The translations under genes were made by a program, and so were the position numbers. From a virus: DNA of 27,261 nt. The stretch lies in IMG/VR virus record IMGVR_UViG_3300021962_000526, positions 1 to 27,261 of that record; one strand, 5' to 3'. This document shows positions 15,976 to 22,139 of this stretch, one piece after another (positions within the stretch are counted from its first letter, which is position 1; each line of letters opens with the position of its first letter). The notes under the pieces are model-generated. The model was not told the DNA's origin and did not search any database. It saw only the letters and a program-made list of their open reading frames with translations.

Positions 15976-16091
15976 AACTCAATAATGGTTTGGTTTATTT
16001 CGGGCGCTAACGCCATGATGGCAAAGCACCCGGCAAAGAACGCCAAGATGGTGAGAAACTCGGCGATAAAAATAAGTGGATTGCGTTTCAT
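15960..16091 (-). CDS. 43-residue membrane peptide
   Basis: A leftward frame of 43 codons whose ATG overlaps the stop of the cysteine-cluster gene (ATGA), a strong sign of coupling. The peptide starts MKRNPLIF and has one membrane helix (LIFIAEFLTILAFFAGCFAIMALA, about residues 6-29), then a polar tail ending ELKGGN. The stop lies in the bidirectional terminator. Positive residues at the N-terminus suggest the C-terminus lies outside. No family is known to me. As the only partner of the cysteine-cluster gene it may help that protein at the membrane or act as a small toxin-like or exclusion peptide; this is inference. Confidence 0.7.
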   Translation of the reverse strand: MKRNPLIFIAEFLTILAFFAGCFAIMALAPEINQTIIELKGGN

Positions 16092-16786
16092 TGTGTGTGC
16101 TCCATGTTTTCGACAATTGCGGATGCTTTGCGTTTATTGTTGCCATGCGCCGGGAAACCAACAATGACCTTGCGGTCACGCTTGGCGCACAATCCGCATT
16201 CCGCGCAAGTTGTGTCCTTATAAGTAGCGGGACACTGCGCGACGCGACGGCCTTGCGGCGTCGTAGTTTTGCGCGCGTTAAAATCGGCGGGCAATACGGT
16301 TGCAACCGGGCCAATATCTAACGCGGCTAGTTCGTCGGCATGATTTAGATTGTTAGCCGATAAGTTAACAACAAACCCGTCTTTGTTAGCGGCTTCTATA
16401 ACAGCCGCGTTAGTGGGGCCGCGTTTAGGGTTATAGTGCGTAAAAGTAAATCCGCGCTTGCCCTTATTCGCCGCGACAAGCTTAGACATTGCCGTCACGT
16501 CAATATGAACACCATCGCCCGGAAGGTCGCCCGCTTGGTTGTGACGCCATAATTGATTTTCTGGCAAGTCCGCGACTTGATCACAAAATGCTTCCAATCT
16601 TCCGCCACGCTCGCCGCGAGTTACCTCATCCCAACGGCCTTTTAAAGGGTATCCGTCGGCATAACATCCATTGCCCTTAAAAGGGCAATCGTTAGGGCAA
16701 GTATTAGCTGAAGTCGTTGAAACGGGAATTGGCCCGGTTTTCTTATTCGTACTTTTAAGCGTGAGTGAATAAAAAGTCGTAGTCAT
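16088..16786 (-). CDS. Cysteine-cluster phage protein (Gp88 / DUF7227-like)
   Basis: A 232-residue protein starting at the ATG at 16786, which has GGGAG seven bases upstream; a longer reading to 16903 would run through the promoter region. The N-terminal motif KKTGPIPVSTTSANTCPNDC, followed by GNGCYADGYPL, is typical of a phage family of unknown function that I associate with names such as Gp88 or DUF7227. A second cluster, CPATYKDTTCAECGLC, lies near the C-terminus. Seven cysteines in two groups suggest a metal or iron-sulphur site. The middle contains DVTAMSKLVAANKG and TFTHYNPKRG. It is transcribed leftward from the same promoter type as the recombinase operon. Function is unknown; family naming is from memory of the motif. 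Confidence 0.75.
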   Translation of the reverse strand: MTTTFYSLTLKSTNKKTGPIPVSTTSANTCPNDCPFKGNGCYADGYPLKGRWDEVTRGERGGRLEAFCDQVADLPENQLWRHNQAGDLPGDGVHIDVTAMSKLVAANKGKRGFTFTHYNPKRGPTNAAVIEAANKDGFVVNLSANNLNHADELAALDIGPVATVLPADFNARKTTTPQGRRVAQCPATYKDTTCAECGLCAKRDRKVIVGFPAHGNNKRKASAIVENMEHTQ

Positions 16787-16812
16787 GCTATATCTCCCGT
16801 ATATAAGTGTGC

Positions 16813-16825
16813 TATAACTGTTATA
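16813..16825. promoter_or_regulatory. Putative operator, perfect 6+1+6 inverted repeat
   Basis: TATAAC, T, GTTATA forms a perfect inverted repeat just downstream of the leftward -10, over the likely transcription start. The related position before the recombinase operon (12321-12333) reads TATCAGTGTTATA, a degenerate version. A dimeric repressor such as the Arc-like protein could bind here. The regulator is inferred. Confidence 0.45.
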
Positions 16826-16851
16826 TATAATACACTCCCGATATCGCGCAA
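16824..16851 (-). promoter_or_regulatory. Leftward promoter of the cysteine-cluster operon
   Basis: Read on the minus strand: -35 TTGCGC (16851-16846), a 16-base spacer, -10 TATATA (16829-16824), then ATAGCAC and a ribosome-binding site, with the ATG 38 bases after the -10. Base-for-base correspondence with the promoter at 12357-12330 in -35, spacer length, -10, downstream block and leader length supports it. Confidence 0.62.
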
Positions 16852-16930
16852 GGGCAAACGGTAAAAAAAATTGCATGGTCCGATGCGGTAGTGAGGGGAT
16901 CAACTGGCTAAGTCATTGAATAATAAGGGG

Positions 16931-17050
16931 ATCAATAGCAGATCGGGGGTATGTAAGGGGTAGTAAGACAATGCTCCATCAGATCAATAGTGTTGTGTCC
17001 CCCTATAGGGGGACAATACTATTGATGCGATTTGATGATGATCTATTGAT
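16931..17050. repeat. Octamer cluster ATCAATAG / CTATTGAT
   Basis: The octamer ATCAATAG occurs at 16931-16938 and 16983-16990 on the plus strand and in reverse at 17019-17026 and 17043-17050, so it points inward from both sides of the hairpin centre. All four copies sit within 120 bases between the leftward operon and the gene at 17063. A fifth copy (18321-18328) lies between the -35 and -10 of another promoter. These may be repressor operators, or iterons of a replication origin next to the winged-helix gene at 17631. Confidence 0.55.
16983..17026. repeat. Large hairpin in the intergenic control region
   Basis: ATCAATAGTGTTGTG-TCCCCC on the left and GGGGGACAATACTATTGAT on the right pair around a TATA loop, with one G-T pair and a two-base bulge. 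No T run follows, so it is not a normal terminator. TTGTGT (16993-16998) and TACTAT (17017-17022) inside it are spaced 18 bases and could be a weak rightward promoter for the gene at 17063. Together with the octamers, this looks like an operator or origin structure. Confidence 0.65.
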
Positions 17051-17062
17051 GAAGGGGAAAAG

Positions 17063-17647
17063 ATGAAAACTGGAACTAGAAAACGAGTCACGAAAGCTGA
17101 TCGATCATCAGTGCGTCGTGACTTCGGGCCGAATGAGCGTGACGCCGAAAGAGTGCGGTCAGCACTACTCGAACACGATAAAGTAGTTAGCGGATATGAA
17201 TCGCGATGGGGTATTGATCGCTTGCCCGATTTAGTAGGGCAGGAATTACGCGAGCGATTCGAGTTGCAATGTGATAGGCTCAATAAAGCTATCCGCGAGT
17301 GTAACGCCGACGAGGTAGAGAAGCTGGTTCCTGTATCGTGTCGAGCGTATGCCGCGTTAGAAAAGGCAGCGATGGAAGCAGGAGCAAAAGAGCTAACCGG
17401 GGAAGCATGGGAAGCTGCAATCCCATCGGGCGGCGTCTTATGTATTACGCGCTCAGACTATGAAGCCGTAAAGGTAGCCAAGGAGCGCCCGGATTGTGTA
17501 GTGTGGAGCGTGGAAGAGGTGGCGCGGGTAATTGATGCTTACGATGCGGCTAAGCTCATGTCATTGGTAAAGGCGAAAATGCCGGACGCTATATTCAAGG
17601 GTATGGAAACTAAAGGCGGGAAGTTAGACGATGCAATCCCCTTCTGA
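17063..17647 (+). CDS. Unknown helical protein with an SSB-like C-terminal tail
   Basis: A 194-residue protein, ATG at 17063 with a GAAGGGGAAAAG site. The N-terminus is basic (MKTGTRKRVTKADRSS). The body is mostly helical (RFELQCDRLNKAIREC, then YAALEKAAMEAGAKEL) with a short possible beta section (GGVLCITRSDYEAVKV). It ends KLDDAIPF, very close to the last residues of bacterial SSB (DDDIPF), the peptide that binds many replication and repair proteins. I recall similar unknown proteins beside winged-helix genes in alphaproteobacterial prophages. It overlaps the next gene by 17 bases, so the tail codons also hold the next start. A role in replication is likely but unproven. Confidence 0.78.
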   Translation: MKTGTRKRVTKADRSSVRRDFGPNERDAERVRSALLEHDKVVSGYESRWGIDRLPDLVGQELRERFELQCDRLNKAIRECNADEVEKLVPVSCRAYAALEKAAMEAGAKELTGEAWEAAIPSGGVLCITRSDYEAVKVAKERPDCVVWSVEEVARVIDAYDAAKLMSLVKAKMPDAIFKGMETKGGKLDDAIPF

Positions 17648-18287
17648 ATTAGATATTAAACGACAATGGTCGATCATACCCGTTCGGGCATTAATGGATC
17701 GGAAGCTACACACTTCACACTTTAGAGTGCTCGTAGGGCTTTGCATCTTTACCAACTCGCATGGCGTTTGCTGGCCCGGTGTTCAGACCGTTGGTGATAT
17801 AGTTGGAGTTGATCCCGCTAGCGTATCAAGAAGCATTGCGAGACTAGTTAAAGCTGGCTACGTGCGAAGACTAAGGCCACAAGACTATCAGATGGAATAC
17901 GCACAATTCGGCAAGATAAACCGCTACCAAGTGCTTTATGACGTAGATGCACCATTGCCAACGTGGGAAGAAGTGCAATCGGCAAAACTACTGTTATCGG
18001 CAGCAGATACAGAAGACACGCACAAGAATGAAATAGGGGGATTGGGGGAAGACAACACCTTGATTGCAAACGCTCACTCACTGGCTTCTGCCTACGCGGC
18101 GACCGTTGAAAGGGTGCTAGGACAGCCTAGAAGGGCTGAGAATGAGCTAGGCGCTGCCCGCCAGCTAGCAGCGTTAGGCGTTGACGTTCCTGCAATCGTA
18201 AGGGCTACTGAGGAACATTGCAGGGCTTGCTTATTAAAGCGTGCGGGGGTTCCTGCCCTTGCTGATGTTGCCCGCGCTTTGAATTAA
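17631..18287 (+). CDS. Winged-helix protein, possible replication initiator or regulator
   Basis: A 218-residue protein. Residues about 20-85 are a winged helix-turn-helix: SHFRVLVGLCIFTN, then CWPGVQTVGDIVGVDPASVS as the recognition region, and RSIARLVKAGYVRRL leading to the wing. This is the type seen in phage and plasmid replication initiators and in DnaD-like proteins. The C-terminal part (about 140-218) is helical with two cysteines in EEHCRACLLKR. The gene is cotranslated with the SSB-tail gene, downstream of an octamer-rich hairpin region, which fits an initiator acting at a nearby origin. It could equally be a transcription regulator. Confidence 0.78.
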   Translation: MQSPSELDIKRQWSIIPVRALMDRKLHTSHFRVLVGLCIFTNSHGVCWPGVQTVGDIVGVDPASVSRSIARLVKAGYVRRLRPQDYQMEYAQFGKINRYQVLYDVDAPLPTWEEVQSAKLLLSAADTEDTHKNEIGGLGEDNTLIANAHSLASAYAATVERVLGQPRRAENELGAARQLAALGVDVPAIVRATEEHCRACLLKRAGVPALADVARALN

Positions 18288-18307
18288 CGTACGTTTGCCC
18301 TAGCGGA

Positions 18308-18335
18308 TTGACAGGCTAACCTATTGATTTATAAC
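18308..18335 (+). promoter_or_regulatory. Strong sigma-70-like promoter with embedded octamer
   Basis: TTGACA (18308-18313), a perfect -35, is followed by a 16-base spacer and TATAAC (18330-18335), one base off the consensus -10. The octamer CTATTGAT (18321-18328) lies inside the spacer just before the -10, as expected for an operator. The expected start is near 18342, giving a leader of about 78 bases before the TTG start at 18420. It would drive the zinc-ribbon, DUF6378-like and terminase genes. Confidence 0.72.
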
Positions 18336-18349
18336 GAAAGAGGCCCTTT

Positions 18350-18381
18350 CCCCCCTACCCCCGGCCAATTCTATAGGGGGG
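18350..18381 (+). repeat. Leader hairpin CCCCCCTA / TAGGGGGG
   Basis: An 8-base perfect inverted repeat (18350-18357 and 18374-18381) around a 16-base loop lies in the predicted leader of the transcript from 18308. The right arm shares CTATAGGGGG (18371-18380) with the hairpin at 16983-17026. The rest of the stretch from 18288 to 18419 holds only the promoter above and the ribosome-binding site at 18409. Confidence 0.5.
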
Positions 18382-18419
18382 TGTCACACAAAATTTTCCT
18401 TACTTTTCGGAGGAACGCA

Positions 18420-18587
18420 TTGTTTAGCTTACAAACTTGCCCCGAATGTTGCGGACTGAAATATCTTCGCTATGATGATTCGCCCGATTGCGCGAGAGAG
18501 CGGACGAACGTGCTTGCTATTTGTTATCTCTGCAACGGGCATGGGGAAATATTTATGGAGGAGGACACACCCGATGAAGCGGGATGA
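18420..18587 (+). CDS. Small zinc-ribbon protein with TTG start
   Basis: A 55-residue protein. The TTG at 18420 is preceded by a textbook GGAGG six bases upstream, whereas a longer reading to 18324 would cover the promoter leader, so TTG is preferred. Two knuckles are visible, TCPECCG near residue 7 and CYLCNGHG near residue 38, a CxxC plus CxxC pattern of the DnaJ or zinc-ribbon type that should hold one zinc ion. The end is acidic (EEDTPDEAG). It overlaps the next gene by 14 bases. The function, possibly nucleic-acid or protein binding, is not known. Confidence 0.75.
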   Translation: MFSLQTCPECCGLKYLRYDDSPDCARERTNVLAICYLCNGHGEIFMEEDTPDEAG

Positions 18588-18831
18588 AGTATTGGAATTA
18601 GCGAAGGTTACGCTAGTAGATCGAGGCGCTGATTATGGCGATGCTCGTGTGAACTTTGATCGGATTGCGGTTATGTGGACTGTGATTATGGGTCAGCAAG
18701 TGACGAGGGCGCAGGTAGCCCAATGTATGATTTGTCTAAAGCTGTCACGTTTAGCTGAGACACCTAGCCATGAGGATTCGTGGCTGGATATTGTTGCTTA
18801 CGCGGCTCTTGGTTCGGAGGTACACGAGTGA
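18574..18831 (+). CDS. DUF6378-like phage protein
   Basis: An 85-residue protein started by ATG at 18574 with GGAGGAGG upstream. The motif DRGADYGDARVNFDRIAVMW, followed by MICLKLSRLAETPSHEDSW and DIVAYAALG, matches a common phage family of unknown function (I associate it with DUF6378). The family often sits near nucleotide metabolism and replication genes, and its helical pattern recalls MazG-like folds. No catalytic claim is made. Its stop overlaps the small-terminase start (GTGA). Confidence 0.85.
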   Translation: MKRDEVLELAKVTLVDRGADYGDARVNFDRIAVMWTVIMGQQVTRAQVAQCMICLKLSRLAETPSHEDSWLDIVAYAALGSEVHE

Positions 18832-19238
18832 CCGAAGATAAACTATCCGTTCGTGAAATACGCGCCGCTTTAGCTTCTCGTGATGAGGAGCGCCGTGAGG
18901 CGGTTGTAAATGAGCTTGAGGCGCTCGGCAGTAGTGAGATTACTGACGTGCTATCTTGGGACGAGCTAGGACGTGTGCAGGTTCTAGCTTCGGATAAACT
19001 GTCTCCACGCGCTCGTCGTGCCATTAAGAAGGTGAAGATTACGCCTAACGAGAATGGCAATACGATTGAAGTGGAGATGCACGATAAACTGTCTGCGCTT
19101 AGATTGCTGGCGAAGCATCGTGGCTTACTTGAGCCTAATAGTGATGACCGCCGTCCTAGCATGATTGGGATTAACGTGAGAGGGCCAGACGTAACAACGT
19201 ATGAAGTAGTGGAGGAAACAGATGCCGAGGACGAGTAA
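18828..19238 (+). CDS. terS: Terminase small subunit
   Basis: A 136-residue protein started by GTG at 18828 with GGAGG seven bases upstream, overlapping the previous stop. The central part, SPRARRAIKKVKITPNENG, then HDKLSALRLLAKHRGLLEP, is the characteristic C-terminal half of phage small terminases that recognise the packaging site. The N-terminal half is helical and charged (REIRAALASRDEERREAV) and probably carries the DNA-binding or oligomerising helices. The end is acidic (VEETDAEDE). Location just before the large terminase, separated by one small gene, supports it. Confidence 0.85.
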   Translation: MTEDKLSVREIRAALASRDEERREAVVNELEALGSSEITDVLSWDELGRVQVLASDKLSPRARRAIKKVKITPNENGNTIEVEMHDKLSALRLLAKHRGLLEPNSDDRRPSMIGINVRGPDVTTYEVVEETDAEDE

Positions 19239-19557
19239 TTGTTGTATTTATTGTAAGCGTCCAAGTATTTATGAGATACACCCTGCGTGTTTGAGCCGTT
19301 GGCGTAAGGTTAATGCGGAGTTGGATAAGGAAATCCAAAGGGTTCGTATGAATAAGCGTCACTTTGACGATCATTTGGACGAGTTGTACGGTGAGTTTGA
19401 GCCGTTTAATTCTATGCATGTTGAGAATGCGATGGGTATGACGCCTACTGAGATTGATAAGGCTGATGCTTATTTCGGTGCTGCTATGGCGAAGTATGGT
19501 CTTGTGTTTGAGAACGGGCCTGCTTTGGAGCAAAGACGCTGGAGGAATGTTATCTGA
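19222..19557 (+). CDS. Small Cys/His protein between the terminase genes
   Basis: A 111-residue protein that overlaps the small terminase by 17 bases and whose stop overlaps the large terminase ATG (TGATG). The N-terminus SNCCIYCKRPSIYEIHPACL has C-C-x2-C and H-x2-C, which looks like a one-zinc knuckle. A charged helix follows (RKVNAELDKEIQRVRMNKRH), then an acidic, soluble remainder. I do not know the family. Sitting between the packaging genes with full overlap at both ends, it may help terminase or act on packaging DNA. Confidence 0.8.
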   Translation: MPRTSNCCIYCKRPSIYEIHPACLSRWRKVNAELDKEIQRVRMNKRHFDDHLDELYGEFEPFNSMHVENAMGMTPTEIDKADAYFGAAMAKYGLVFENGPALEQRRWRNVI

Positions 19558-21113
19558 TGTCTAGATCGCCACGCGCTACAGACCGTTCGCCGCGCCGTCG
19601 CCGCCAGAAGGGCGACGACGCGCTCACTGGTCTTAACTTGGACTTTTCGCAAAGTCCTACGACGTGGCAGTTCTTGAATGACGATAGCTTCGTTCGTGGC
19701 TTGATGGGTCCGGTAGGGTCAGGCAAGACGTATGCTTGTTTGGCGGAGGTGATGCTTCGCGCCGTGAAGCAGACACCTTCGCCCGTCGATAATGTTCGGT
19801 ACACGCGGTTTGCTGTTATTCGTAATAGCTATCCTGAGTTGCGGACGACGACGATTAAGACGTGGCAGGAGTTATTTCCTGAACATATGTGGGGTGAGAT
19901 GCGGTGGTCTCCACCGATTACGCATCATATTAAGTTGCCGCCCAGAGAAGATACGCCGGGATTGGACTGTGAGGTTATCTTTCTGGCGTTGGATCAGCCG
20001 AGAGACGTTAGGAAGTTATTGTCACTTGAATTGACGGGTGGCTTCGTTGATGAGGCTCGTGAGTTACCGAAAGCGGTGGTTGATGGATTAACGTCGCGTG
20101 TTGGTCGTTATCCGACGAAGAAGAATGGCGGTTGTCCGTGGCGTGGTGTTTGGATGTCTACCAACCCGATGGACTCGGATCATTGGTGGCATGAGTTAGC
20201 GGAGAAGAACCCGATTAGGGGTCGGTATCCGTGGAAGTTCTACAAGCAGCCCGGTGGTGTTACTGACGCAACTAAAGAGCATGAGGATGCGATTTTTGGG
20301 GCGAATAAGTATTGGCGGTTAAATCCGAAGGCTGAGAACCTGAATAACTTGCCGCCCGGTTATTACGAGCAGCAATTAGCGGGTAAGACGCTTGATTGGA
20401 TCGAGTGTTATGCTGGGGCTAAGTATGTTTATGTGCAGGACGGTAAGCCTGTCTGGCATGAGTATAGTGATAGCTTGATGGCGGCTGACGTTGAGATTGA
20501 AGTCGGTATGCCAGTGCATATTGGTTTGGACTTTGGTTTAACGCCTGCTGCTGTATTTGGGCAAAAGATGCCGAACGGGCGTTGGCATGTCGTGCATGAA
20601 TTGGTAGCATTTGACATGGGTCTTGAGAGGTTCGCCCATCACCTTATGGCGGATATTAGCACTAAGTTCCCAAAGAGCGAGGTGTTTATCTGGGGCGACC
20701 CCGCAGGTGGTAAACGCGATGAAATATTTGAAGTAACGGCGTTCGACCATCTGCGGACCCTTGGTTTGAGAGCGCAGCCGACGAACTCCAATGATTTCAT
20801 GGTGCGTCGTGAGGCTGGTGCTATGCCGATGAATAGATTGATTGACGGTCGTCCGGGGTTGTTAGTGTCGAAGGATTGCAACCGTATTAGGAAGTCATTG
20901 GCTGGTGGGTATCATTTTAAGCGGTTAGCGATTGGTGCTGGTCAAGAACGGTTCAGAGACGTGCCGTCCAAGAACGATCATTCGCACGTTGGTGATGCGT
21001 ATGGGTATCTTATGTTGGGTGGTGGTGAGCATCGTCGTCTGACGCGGAACCCAAATGGCAGGCCATTGTTTAAGCAGGTTAATGCGTCGATGGACTTCAA
21101 CGTGTTTGCATAA
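19557..21113 (+). CDS. terL: Terminase large subunit
   Basis: A 518-residue packaging motor. The basic N-terminus (PRRRRQKG) is followed by the ATPase with Walker A GPVGSGKT (51-58), a strand CEVIFLALD and GGFVDEARELP as Walker B with its catalytic acid, then WMSTNPMDSDHWW as the coupling motif. The nuclease half has HIGLDFGLTPAAVFG (Asp325), WGDPAGGKRDEI and HSHVGDAYGYLMLGG, the three acidic positions of the RNase-H-like fold that cuts the concatemer. The length is usual. It is the best marker for placing the phage by phylogeny. The small terminase lies one gene upstream. Confidence 0.96.
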   Translation: MSRSPRATDRSPRRRRQKGDDALTGLNLDFSQSPTTWQFLNDDSFVRGLMGPVGSGKTYACLAEVMLRAVKQTPSPVDNVRYTRFAVIRNSYPELRTTTIKTWQELFPEHMWGEMRWSPPITHHIKLPPREDTPGLDCEVIFLALDQPRDVRKLLSLELTGGFVDEARELPKAVVDGLTSRVGRYPTKKNGGCPWRGVWMSTNPMDSDHWWHELAEKNPIRGRYPWKFYKQPGGVTDATKEHEDAIFGANKYWRLNPKAENLNNLPPGYYEQQLAGKTLDWIECYAGAKYVYVQDGKPVWHEYSDSLMAADVEIEVGMPVHIGLDFGLTPAAVFGQKMPNGRWHVVHELVAFDMGLERFAHHLMADISTKFPKSEVFIWGDPAGGKRDEIFEVTAFDHLRTLGLRAQPTNSNDFMVRREAGAMPMNRLIDGRPGLLVSKDCNRIRKSLAGGYHFKRLAIGAGQERFRDVPSKNDHSHVGDAYGYLMLGGGEHRRLTRNPNGRPLFKQVNASMDFNVFA

Positions 21114-21141
21114 AAAAGAGGGGTGTCCGAAGACACCCCTC
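21112..21141 (-). terminator. Reverse-facing intrinsic terminator after the large terminase
   Basis: A perfect 10-base stem GAGGGGTGTC / GACACCCCTC; read leftward the loop is TTCG, closed by C-G, and six T follow (complement of 21117-21112). On the plus strand there is no T tract after the stem, so it is a leftward terminator, or at most a weak rightward one. No leftward gene lies to its right in this window. The stretch from 21142 to 21229 holds a GGGGAGGAG but no convincing gene. Confidence 0.75.
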
Positions 21142-21229
21142 AAGCACACACGGGGAGGAGAACAGACACGCATGACTCGTCCATTCGAGTGATATCATAG
21201 TAGTATATGAACACAAGATCAAGGGTATT

Positions 21230-21697
21230 ATGTCTAAGTTAAGCACTAATAGTAGATTATCTATCTGTCCATTTTATTGGGCGCATGTGAATTTAATGGA
21301 CTTGAGACCCTTTGAAAAAGAATACTTTGAGTATATGCCGGACTATGTGGAGCGATTAAAGCAGTTCGGTACGCAGAAGCACTGTTACACTGCAATATAT
21401 GGTGGAAAAATCGTCGCTTGTTGGGGTGCTTATGAGCTTTGGCCGGGTGTTGCCGAGGCTTGGCTATTGACTTCATATCAGTTTGAAACAATTCCTATTA
21501 CAGCTACGCGCACTGCTATACGATACTTCAATAATATTTATATCGATTTGAAATTACATAGATTGCAAATTGCTGTAAACTGTAGGAATGAGCTTGCAAT
21601 GAGGTGGGCTATTGCATTAAAAATGAAACCAGAAGCTGTCTTGCACCGTTATGGGCCTGATGGATCGGATTATAAAATGTTTGCGAGGACTGAATAA
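21230..21697 (+). CDS. Acetyltransferase-like (GNAT / DUF2833-type) protein
   Basis: A 155-residue protein with AAGGG before its ATG. YTAIYGGKIVACWGAYELWP, then VAEAWLLTSYQF, gives the central strands of a GNAT fold, and LHRLQIAVNCRNELAMRWAI followed by MKPEAVLHRYGPDG resembles the last helix and strand. Similar proteins occur in T7-group phages in the structural region (gp13-like, DUF2833). The role could be structural with a retained acetyltransferase shape, or modification of a host or phage protein. The acetyl-CoA pyrophosphate loop is not obvious. The coding here is more AT-rich than in the terminase gene. Its stop overlaps the next ATG. Confidence 0.75.
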   Translation: MSKLSTNSRLSICPFYWAHVNLMDLRPFEKEYFEYMPDYVERLKQFGTQKHCYTAIYGGKIVACWGAYELWPGVAEAWLLTSYQFETIPITATRTAIRYFNNIYIDLKLHRLQIAVNCRNELAMRWAIALKMKPEAVLHRYGPDGSDYKMFARTE

Positions 21698-21915
21698 TGG
21701 GTGGACTTTTTAAGGCTCCTAAAATGCCTGCACCACCGCCAGAAATGGTCGCCGCTCAGAAACGTCAAGAAGAGCGTCTTGCTGAAGAGGAACGTCGTCA
21801 AGCAGCGCAAATGGCCTCTCGTGCTCGCGCTCGCAGATTTGGTGGTCAGCGTATGTTGTTATCGCCTACGCGCGAAGATGCGCGTCTTGGTATTTCTTCT
21901 GACTTAGGAGTTTAA
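21697..21915 (+). CDS. Small Arg/Ala-rich protein, first of a related pair
   Basis: A 72-residue protein starting MGGLFKAPKMPAPPPEM. A helix rich in Glu, Arg and Gln (AAQKRQEERLAEEERRQAAQ) is followed by RARARRFGGQRMLLSPTRED and ends GISSDLGV. The tail pattern RARRxGG...LL occurs again in the next gene, so the two may be divergent duplicates. Short proteins of this kind lie upstream of the portal in many podophages; their role is unknown, possibly in the virion. Overlaps the preceding stop (TAATG). Confidence 0.75.
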   Translation: MGGLFKAPKMPAPPPEMVAAQKRQEERLAEEERRQAAQMASRARARRFGGQRMLLSPTREDARLGISSDLGV

Positions 21916-21917
21916 TC

Positions 21918-22139
21918 ATGGGTGGTGTTATTCGTACTGTTGGTAGTGTTGTTGAGGATGTTGTTGGTGGCGGTAAACCAAAAGCAGCACCTGCACCTGT
22001 TCGTGAAATAACACAATCCACCGAAGCGCAACGTCGCTTGGCATCCGCTCTTCGTGCGCGTCGGATTGGTGGTCGTGCATTGTTAGGTAGCACGTTAGGT
22101 CCAGATGAAGAGAAACGTACAACGCTTGGTGTTGGTTGA
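21918..22139 (+). CDS. Small protein, second of a related pair
   Basis: A 73-residue protein starting MGGVIRTVGSVVEDVVGGGK, two bases after the previous stop. It has a short hydrophobic N-terminus, a Pro/Ala linker (KAAPAPVREI), then ALRARRIGGRALLGSTLGPD and an end TTLGVG. Both this protein and its neighbour begin with MGG and share RARR-x-GG with a following LL and a terminal LGV, so common origin is likely. The function is not known. Its stop overlaps the next start (TGATG). Confidence 0.75.
   Translation: MGGVIRTVGSVVEDVVGGGKPKAAPAPVREITQSTEAQRRLASALRARRIGGRALLGSTLGPDEEKRTTLGVG

Noticed and set aside
16875-16919. 14-codon frame after the shared promoter copy, possible leader peptide
   Set aside because: No ribosome-binding site and no conserved feature; length is within chance.
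21172-21192. Six-codon frame behind a GGGGAGGAG
   Set aside because: Spacing to the ATG is too long and the frame is too short to judge.
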